64,000 nucleotides of DNA from Bacillus methanolicus PB1 (GTDB lineage: Bacteria; Bacillota; Bacilli; Bacillales; Cytobacillaceae): assembly GCF_000262755.1 (NCBI RefSeq), contig NZ_AFEU01000001.1, positions 372,001 to 436,000 on the forward strand. The letters are read 5' to 3'. Shown one piece after another: positions 58,057 to 64,000 of the stretch. The position numbers and the translations under genes were made by a program. Every line of letters begins with the position of its first letter. Positions within the stretch are counted from its first letter, which is position 1. A model generated the notes under the pieces. It saw only the letters and a list, made by a program, of their open reading frames with translations, did no database searches and had not been told where the DNA came from.

Positions 58057-58160
58057 ATTGCATTCCTCCTTCCATATACATACCTTTGCCCATTTTTAAT
58101 GGCAATAAACGTATGGAAAGAGTAATATTTGGAATCTTACCTGCAATGACTAAAGGGCTT

Positions 58161-58946
58161 TTAAATCGATTTGATCATTCCGCCGTCAATTAGAAACGAA
58201 CTGCCCGTTACATAAGTATTTGCCTCAGATGCCAAGAAAACAACAAAATTTGCAAACTCCTGAGGAGTTCCATACCGTTTCAATGGTATCGATTCCTTTA
58301 TCTTTGCTTCGACTTCTTCTCTAGTGATGCCGAGTTTTTCTGCATTTACCTGGTCGAGGCGCCTTACGCGGTCAGTCGCGATTCTTCCGGGAGCGACTGT
58401 ATTAATTAAGATGTTATAAGGGGCAAGTTCTTGTGCAAGAGTTTTCGACAACCCGACAATTGCTGTCCTGAATGTATTTGAGAGTATCAGCCCAGGAATT
58501 GGTTCTTTTATAGATGATGATGCAATATTAATAATTTTTCCGCCATTCATCTTAAGAACAGGCAACGCTTCTCTGATCAGCCTTATGTAAGAAAGCAAAT
58601 TCAATTCAAATGATGCCTGCCAATCCTCATCTGTAAGTGATTCAAAAGAACCTGCAGGCGGGCCCCCGGCATTATTGACAAGAATGTCGAGTCTTCCGAA
58701 AGAATTAATTGCTGTTTGTACCATTTCTTTAATATCATTTTGATTTGTAACATCTGCTCGAACAAACGCAGCTTTTCCCGACCCTTCAGGATCGATTTCT
58801 GTTACCACCTGTTTCAACTTTGATTCATCTCGCCCTGATATAACAACATTCGCTCCTTCTTTTAATAGTCCTTCTGCAATTGCCCGTCCCAATCCTTGGC
58901 TTGAAGCAGCAATTAAAGCAGTTTTACCGGAAAGTTTTAGATCCAT
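58161..58946 (-). CDS. Atypical short-chain dehydrogenase-like protein
   Basis: A 261-residue SDR fold. Most motifs are there (LVNNAGG, VAPGRIATD, SFLIDGGM). However, the nucleotide motif is AASSQGLG where TGxxxGIG is usual, and the catalytic YxxxK is replaced by SNTFR (Tyr to Ser, Lys to Arg). This pattern corresponds to a described group of SDR-like beta-ketoacyl-ACP reductase homologues lacking the perfect tetrad. Whether it is catalytic is unclear. AGGAGGA precedes ATG. Confidence 0.85.
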   Translation of the reverse strand: MDLKLSGKTALIAASSQGLGRAIAEGLLKEGANVVISGRDESKLKQVVTEIDPEGSGKAAFVRADVTNQNDIKEMVQTAINSFGRLDILVNNAGGPPAGSFESLTDEDWQASFELNLLSYIRLIREALPVLKMNGGKIINIASSSIKEPIPGLILSNTFRTAIVGLSKTLAQELAPYNILINTVAPGRIATDRVRRLDQVNAEKLGITREEVEAKIKESIPLKRYGTPQEFANFVVFLASEANTYVTGSSFLIDGGMIKSI

Positions 58947-59114
58947 AAATATCCTCCTCTACTCTTTCTTTTCATTATACTGCAAAAAAAAAGAAAAATA
59001 GCTACTGAAACAAAAAAATGACCGGCAAAACCGGTCAAAAAAGGGGAACATTAAGGATGATTAGCTTATTTCCTATTTACCACAATTATCGATAGTAAAA
59101 AAACGAGTAAAAAT

Positions 59115-60827
59115 TTATTTCATTACAGATTTCACTGCTTGTAATACTTCTTCTGTTGTTTTCATTTGCAAGACTTGTTCAGCCAGTTTTTCCATGCCGC
59201 TCTTTGATAGGCGGCGAATTTGGGAACGTGCTTTTAAAATGGAAGTTGCACTCATTGAGAATTCATCTAATCCGAGACCGAGAAGAATTGGAATTGCAAT
59301 TTCATCTCCCGCCATTTCACCGCACATTCCTACCCACTTGCCCTCTTTATGGGCTGCGTCAATCACCATTTTAACAAGGCGCAAAATAGCCGGGTGATAT
59401 GGCTGATACAAATAGGAAACTCTCTCATTCATGCGGTCTGCTGCCATCGTATATTGAATTAAATCGTTTGTTCCAATACTAAAGAAATCAACTTCATTGG
59501 CAAACTGATCGGCAATGACCGCAGTGGATGGAATTTCAACCATGATTCCTATTTCAATATTGTCTGAAACATCCGTTCCATTTGAAACAAGCTTTTCTTT
59601 CTCTTCTTCTAGAATCGCCTTTGCTTCACGGAATTCATCAAGCGTTGCTATCATTGGAAACATAATTTTCAAGTTTCCATAGCTGCTTGCTCTTAATAAA
59701 GCCCTGAGCTGTGTTCGGAACATATCTTGTTCTTCAAGACAAAGGCGGATTGCCCTGAAACCGAGAAACGGATTCATTTCTTTTGGAAGGTTCATATATG
59801 GCAGTTCTTTGTCACCGCCAATATCAAGAGTTCGAACGACAACCGGTTTTCCTTTCATTCCTTCAAGGACCGCTTTATATGCCTCAAATTGCTCTTCTTC
59901 AGTCGGCAGCTGGCCGCGTCCCATGTAAAGAAATTCAGTGCGGTACAGTCCAATTCCTTCCCCGCCGTTATTAATAACACCTTCTAAATCATTTGGCGTA
60001 CCTATATTGGCAGCAAGCTCAACTTGATGGCCGTCTGCTGAAAATGACTTTTCATTTACAAGCTTAGCCCATTCAGCTTTTTGTGCTTCAAATTCAGCCT
60101 GTTCTTTTTTATATTTTTCGATCGTTTCTTGTGACGGGTTAATATGGACTTCTCCTTTTAATCCATCAACAATGATTAAGTCGCCGTTATTAATTTCTTT
60201 CGTGACCGTTTTTGTTCCGACAACGGCCGGGATTTCCATAGAACGAGCCATAATCGCTGAGTGAGATGTTCTTCCGCCAACATCAGTTGTAAAGCCTTTC
60301 ACAAATTGACGATTCAATTGAGCTGTATCTGAAGGTGTTAAATCTTCCGCAACAATGATAACTTCCTCATTAATCATGCTTGGATTTACAATTTGCAAAC
60401 CGAGAAGATGAGAAAGTACTCGTTTTGTTACATCACGTATGTCTGCAGCACGTTCCTTCATATATTCATTATCCATTTGCTCAAACACGGCAATGAACAT
60501 GTCAGTTGTTTCCTTGAGGGCATACTCTGCGTTCACTTTTTCAGTTTTAATTTTATCTTCGATTTGGGTGATCAGTTCAGGATCGCTTAACACTAAGAGA
60601 TGTGCCTCAAAAATTGCCGATTTATCAGATCCCAGCTCCTTGTTTGTACGGTCGCGAATACCTTCAAGTTCTGTCTTTGCTTTTGTTAAAGCAGATTGAA
60701 AACGTTTAATTTCCTTAACTGAATCATCAACCAGCTTCTTTTCAAAAGAGAGATCAGGCTCTGCTAACATGTATGCTTTTGCAATCGCAATTCCACTGGA
60801 TGCAGCGATTCCCTTCATAAAATCCAT
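59115..60827 (-). CDS. ptsI: PTS enzyme I
   Basis: A 570-residue phosphoenolpyruvate-protein phosphotransferase that starts the PTS phosphate relay. The N-terminal domain carries phospho-His H189 in [13 protein letters not shown]; the C-terminal PEP-binding barrel has [14 protein letters not shown] and the GMCGEMAGD active-site segment. ATG shares a base with the ptsH stop (TAATG), so translation is coupled. Confidence 0.98.
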   Translation of the reverse strand: MDFMKGIAASSGIAIAKAYMLAEPDLSFEKKLVDDSVKEIKRFQSALTKAKTELEGIRDRTNKELGSDKSAIFEAHLLVLSDPELITQIEDKIKTEKVNAEYALKETTDMFIAVFEQMDNEYMKERAADIRDVTKRVLSHLLGLQIVNPSMINEEVIIVAEDLTPSDTAQLNRQFVKGFTTDVGGRTSHSAIMARSMEIPAVVGTKTVTKEINNGDLIIVDGLKGEVHINPSQETIEKYKKEQAEFEAQKAEWAKLVNEKSFSADGHQVELAANIGTPNDLEGVINNGGEGIGLYRTEFLYMGRGQLPTEEEQFEAYKAVLEGMKGKPVVVRTLDIGGDKELPYMNLPKEMNPFLGFRAIRLCLEEQDMFRTQLRALLRASSYGNLKIMFPMIATLDEFREAKAILEEEKEKLVSNGTDVSDNIEIGIMVEIPSTAVIADQFANEVDFFSIGTNDLIQYTMAADRMNERVSYLYQPYHPAILRLVKMVIDAAHKEGKWVGMCGEMAGDEIAIPILLGLGLDEFSMSATSILKARSQIRRLSKSGMEKLAEQVLQMKTTEEVLQAVKSVMK

Positions 60828-61093
60828 TATTCCGCCAGACCTTCTTTATTCAAAGTTTCTTCTAAGCTTCTCATTGCTTCTTCTTCATCGCTTCCTTCTG
60901 CGATAATTTTGATATCAGCACCCTTTCCAACACCAAGCGACATTACTCCCATTATTGATTTTAAGTTAACTTTTTTCTCTTTGTATTCAAGGGTAATTTC
61001 GGACTCAAATTTGCTTGCAGCTTGTACAAGTAAAGTTGCAGGACGGGCATGAATGCCTGTATCAGCGATTACTTTAAATTGTTTTTGGACCAT
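60827..61093 (-). CDS. ptsH: PTS phosphocarrier HPr
   Basis: An 88-residue carrier that receives phosphate from enzyme I at H15 (TGIHARPAT) and is phosphorylated at regulatory S46 ([12 protein letters not shown]) by HPr kinase for CcpA-dependent catabolite repression. AAGGAGTATGATTTAATA precedes ATG. Unlike B. subtilis, no ptsG lies upstream within the window. Confidence 0.98.
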   Translation of the reverse strand: MVQKQFKVIADTGIHARPATLLVQAASKFESEITLEYKEKKVNLKSIMGVMSLGVGKGADIKIIAEGSDEEEAMRSLEETLNKEGLAE

Positions 61094-61498
61094 TATTAAA
61101 TCATACTCCTTTACTTAATTGATAGAATCATGGTTGTTAAATGGAAACTGCAAGATGGTTGCCTAATTGACTAAAAAAAACATTCATATAAGTCAACCTG
61201 CCGGCAAAACATACGAAAATGATTTCTTTCTTTGTAAACATTTCATCCCATGCTGTTTATTTTCTCCAGGGAAATTTTTATCATGTATTTATGCAGGATT
61301 TTTGATTATGTTCTTTAAGTCATCAGACAACTGACATCCCAAAAAAAGAATAGCATTTCCTAACTGCACAGACAACGGAAACAACTAATATTTTCATGTT
61401 TTTTTTAAAACTTTTTAGTTAAACGCTTTTTTCCAATCTTTATTTATGGGTCTTTCGTTCAGGACTTGATATAGATATATAACATATATTCTCTAAAA
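61094..61498. other. Upstream region of ptsHI
   Basis: A 405-bp AT-rich gap with no gene and no ptsG antiterminator element that I can see. A TTGACT…AGTCAA inverted pair (minus strand, 61172-61199) may be part of the ptsH promoter or an operator. Confidence 0.4.
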
Positions 61499-61693
61499 TT
61501 AACTTCTTGGGGCTTCAAGGTAGCAATAAATTACATCTCCACCCCGCTGGGCGATTCCTCTAAAATGTTTAAAATCCGGCCGTTTTACAAGAACACTTCG
61601 AAATGAAAGAAAATTATCTTTCGAAACATAGTACTCAGAAATTTCGCCTTTTTTTAGCTTATCCAGTACTTCATTAATCATTTCTTCGTTCAT
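61499..61693 (-). CDS. Small hypothetical protein
   Basis: A 64-residue acidic-to-basic soluble protein (EEMINEVLDKLKKGEISEYY; RPDFKHFRGIAQRGGDVIYC). ATG at 61693 follows AGGGGG by nine bases; an upstream in-frame TTG overlaps that site. I do not recognise it. It is divergent from the YkvS-like gene. Confidence 0.7.
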   Translation of the reverse strand: MNEEMINEVLDKLKKGEISEYYVSKDNFLSFRSVLVKRPDFKHFRGIAQRGGDVIYCYLEAPRS

Positions 61694-61926
61694 TTCCTTG
61701 AACCCCCTGTTTTCATGTTGCAAAATCTCTAATCATAATCATAAACGAAAATTTACTTCTTATCATTTATAAATTCATAAAATTGTAATTTTAAAATAGC
61801 CAATTTTGTGATAAGCTATCTGTATTTACAATTTAATAATCATTGAAAAACATTTCTTTACTAACAGATTTTTTGTGCAACTATTTGTATAAAGATGCAT
61901 ATTGGAAGATAAAGGAGTGAGGCTGA

Positions 61927-62115
61927 TTGAAAAAAGCTGAAGTGGGAAATGTAATTGAATTTAAAAATGGTTTACAAGGCATCGTAGAAAAGGTCAATGA
62001 AAATTCTGTAATCGTTGACTTAACATATATGGAAAATTACCGGGATCTTGAATTAGAGCAACGGACAGTGGTTAATCATAAAAATTATAAAATAATAAAA
62101 GAAACGGCCCAATAG
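61927..62115 (+). CDS. YkvS-like DUF2187 protein
   Basis: A 62-residue protein with a KOW/SH3-like beta pattern (EVGNVIEFKNGLQGIVEKVN; ENSVIVDLTYMENY). This matches the DUF2187 family (YkvS in B. subtilis), of unknown function. The start is TTG after GGAGTGAGGC. A single-gene unit; its downstream hairpin belongs to the opposite gene. Confidence 0.82.
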   Translation: MKKAEVGNVIEFKNGLQGIVEKVNENSVIVDLTYMENYRDLELEQRTVVNHKNYKIIKETAQ

Positions 62116-62199
62116 GAAATGATGGAATAATCTAAAGGCTGCTTTTGCTTCTTTTTTTGCTAGTGATATTTTAACACGCAAGTTAGTTATTATAAATAT

Positions 62200-62237
62200 A
62201 AAAAAGTCTGCTCCCTAAGGAAAAATCTCAGGGAGCC
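62200..62237 (-). terminator. Terminator of the 36-residue gene
   Basis: GGCTCCCT and AGGGAGC pair across an AT loop, followed by AGACTTTTTT on the minus strand. Confidence 0.85.
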
Positions 62238-62248
62238 TTAATTTATCC

Positions 62249-62359
62249 TTATTTTTTGTTTTGTTCTAATTCTTGAAAAGATTTTACTTTGCCATGTGGA
62301 TTCTGGTCCTGTTTTCGTATTGTCCATGCCCGCTCTTTTTCTTTTTTAGACTTTGTCAA
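62249..62359 (-). CDS. Small basic protein (DUF6254-like)
   Basis: A 36-residue protein, MTKSKKEKERAWTIRKQDQN then PHGKVKSFQELEQNKK. It is strongly basic, with a KQDQNPHGKV core that I recall from short Bacillus DUF6254 proteins. TTG at 62359 has GGAGGG upstream, and a strong terminator follows, so the gene is well supported despite its size. Function unknown. Confidence 0.75.
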   Translation of the reverse strand: MTKSKKEKERAWTIRKQDQNPHGKVKSFQELEQNKK

Positions 62360-62511
62360 AATTGTACCCTCCTTTCTTTCGTCATTTTGTAGTTTTGCCT
62401 AGGGACGTTGTGTTATTTTCACAAATCGGGAAAGAAATCTTTTCCTTACAAATGTTGATGCTTTTTTGTTAAAATAAGGTTTGTTGTCCAAGAATGAAAG
62501 GAGAAGAATAG

Positions 62512-63123
62512 ATGAAAAAGTGCGCCTCCGATTTAACCTTAATAATCGGAATTATACTGGCACATCTTCTGCTTTTTTTTACTTTTAAAGATAAGTCTGT
62601 GTTTTGGTATATGCTTACTGCGTCAATGCTTCTACTCATTAGCTACTCAATTGTGAAAGAAAATTTCGATGATCATGCATCTTTTATAAACTTCCTGTCC
62701 TACGGAATTGGTTCCGGACTTGTCCTATTTGGTGTTTTTTTAGCAGGAAACGGCTTGATTGATGGACTTCATTTGCCCTTTAAAAATGACGTCAACAAAC
62801 TTTACAATCGCTTTTCACCTACTGAAATATGGCATTATATCGTATTAATTTTAGTTATTATTCCAGGCGAAGAAATTTTTTGGAGGGGTTTTGTTCAAAA
62901 AAGAATTTCGAGGCATTTAAATCGTACGTTAAGCATTGCGATTGCTGCTTTATTATATGCAAGCGTCAATATTTATTCGGAATTTATGATTTTGCCGTTT
63001 GCAGCATTCATAAGCGGAATTTATTGGGGCTTCCTTTACGCATGGAAAAAAAGCATTTCACTTGTCATTGTTTCTCATTTAGTTTTTAATCTATTCTTAT
63101 TAGTTTTTATGCCTTTAAAATGA
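62512..63123 (+). CDS. CPBP-family intramembrane metalloprotease
   Basis: A 203-residue membrane protein with six or so helices. The Abi/CPBP motifs are present: PGEEIFWRGFVQKR (tandem Glu with FxxxR), a weaker second motif, and SHLVFNLFL with its His. Relatives process CAAX proteins or confer bacteriocin self-immunity; the substrate here is unknown. AAAGGAG precedes ATG. Confidence 0.88.
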   Translation: MKKCASDLTLIIGIILAHLLLFFTFKDKSVFWYMLTASMLLLISYSIVKENFDDHASFINFLSYGIGSGLVLFGVFLAGNGLIDGLHLPFKNDVNKLYNRFSPTEIWHYIVLILVIIPGEEIFWRGFVQKRISRHLNRTLSIAIAALLYASVNIYSEFMILPFAAFISGIYWGFLYAWKKSISLVIVSHLVFNLFLLVFMPLK

Positions 63124-63126
63124 AGT

Positions 63127-63153
63127 GCAGCTCGTAATGGCTGCTATTTTTTT
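63127..63153 (+). terminator. Terminator of the CPBP gene
   Basis: A GCAGC/GCTGC stem with an eight-base loop and a T7 run, immediately after the stop. Confidence 0.75.
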
Positions 63154-63324
63154 AGTAATAAGACCAATTACCCGGTTCATAATTCGGTTGTTTGTCCGAT
63201 TTTTCCATGTTATCTTATTTTTAGCAGAACCCCTTTACTAAAAATATAATCATTGAAACAATTTACCGTAAGGATCGTCAAAAAGAGTAAACAGTTTCTA
63301 AAACTCAGGGAGGATCAATTTTAA

Positions 63325-63993
63325 ATGAAACAGTATAAAAAAATCTTATTTGCTATGTTCTTCTTAACTCTCGCTCTTACAGGCTGCGGAACTGCCACTA
63401 GCTCAAAAAACAGTGCAAAAGGTGACAGCAACGCACAACAACCGGCCGCAGAGGAGCTGGGACAAAATAATAATTCTTCAAACACGGAAAACGAAACGAA
63501 TAAGAAAGCCACTGAAAACGGGGTTGTCCGTATACCGGAACAAAACATTCAATACAAAATTAACGGAGAAACAAAAGAAGAAACGGCTTTTCTAAAATAT
63601 AACAATACCAAAGATTACTCAATATACGTACTTCCTGAATATGAACTGACTGCAGAAGAGCCTTTTAAAGATGTGCTTTATTTGACTGATAATCAAGAAA
63701 TCTTTATGCGAATAGAGCTTATCCCGAAAGATCAAGATTGGAATACGATCACTGTTGCAACAAAAGCCCAATTGCAAGCCATAAATGATAACGTTAAGAC
63801 CCTTCAAGCTCCTGAAGATCCACTATTTGAAAAGAGCACTGTAATGGAAGCGTCCAATAATAGCGAGACAGTAACAGCCTATTTAATCAACAATCTTGAC
63901 TTTCCATTAAAACTAACAATGTATACAAAAGATGATGCAGATCATCGCGATGCCTTTCTGCAAATGGCAAAAACTATCATGAAAGAAAAGTGA
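63325..63993 (+). CDS. Exported lipoprotein of unknown function
   Basis: A 222-residue lipoprotein with lipobox LTGC (Cys21), a low-complexity Asn/Ser/Gln/Glu linker of about 45 residues, then a folded domain (YSIYVLPEYELTAEEPFKDV; LIPKDQDWNTITV). I recognise no family. GGGAGGAT precedes ATG. The stop is eight bases from the window end. Confidence 0.8.
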   Translation: MKQYKKILFAMFFLTLALTGCGTATSSKNSAKGDSNAQQPAAEELGQNNNSSNTENETNKKATENGVVRIPEQNIQYKINGETKEETAFLKYNNTKDYSIYVLPEYELTAEEPFKDVLYLTDNQEIFMRIELIPKDQDWNTITVATKAQLQAINDNVKTLQAPEDPLFEKSTVMEASNNSETVTAYLINNLDFPLKLTMYTKDDADHRDAFLQMAKTIMKEK

Positions 63994-64000
63994 ATAATCA

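Overview
The window reads as the chromosome of a low-GC, spore-forming, aerobic Bacillaceae species (Bacillus sensu lato). The evidence is a caa3 oxidase locus, sporulation genes (YlaJ, YjcZ, a YkuD transpeptidase), Shine-Dalgarno sites of the AGGAGG type, frequent TTG/GTG starts, and a gene order that, from memory, follows Bacillus subtilis from ctaE to ptsHI in reverse orientation. I could not identify the species.

Layout. 1-5931: cytochrome caa3 oxidase (ctaE partial, ctaD, ctaC), heme O synthase ctaB, and divergent heme A synthase ctaA. 5972-18178: pyruvate carboxylase pycA, ftsW, and the yla block (ylaN, ylaL, phoH, ylaJ, ylaI, ylaH, typA, ylaF). 18321-23649: suhB-like phosphatase, yktA, a nitronate monooxygenase-like gene, speA, the dual-function RNA SR1 with its peptide gene sr1p, and a DUF3055 gene. 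23921-27370: a 3.45-kb transposon (zinc-ribbon DUF6431-like protein, Mu/Tni-type DDE transposase, TniB/ExeA-like ATPase) that has split a DUF1885 gene and left a 6-bp target duplication. 28133-34318: pdhABCD and ykyA. 34555-38138: yjcZ, defB, a tiny cationic peptide gene, rpoY and rnjA. 38290-53616: the yku block (ykuV, ykuU, dapL/ykuR, dapH, ccpC, darB/ykuL, ykuJ, ykuI, ykuE, ykuD, ykyB, cheV, ykuC) with a fadH remnant. 53879-63993: RDD protein, patA, ykwC, an atypical SDR, ptsHI, small proteins, a CPBP protease and lipoproteins.

The genes connect into a few themes: pyruvate and carbon flow (PTS, pyruvate dehydrogenase, pyruvate carboxylase, CcpC, SR1); aerobic respiration with its heme A supply; the acetyl branch of diaminopimelate/lysine synthesis (dapH, patA, dapL all present); cell-wall synthesis and division (ftsW, ykuD); and RNA turnover (rnjA, rpoY, and SR1P, which in B. 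subtilis bridges GapA and RNase J1).

The most striking non-coding signal is a family of at least ten nested-palindrome repeats (about 55-135 bp, plus two minimal hairpin forms). They are built on GGGTC[A/T]GACCC arms inside GGCTGACTC/GAGTCAGCC arms. Every copy sits just 3' of a stop codon, and several have outer arms and T-runs that make them look like bidirectional terminators. A second, unrelated repeat of about 130 bp occurs twice in opposite orientations.
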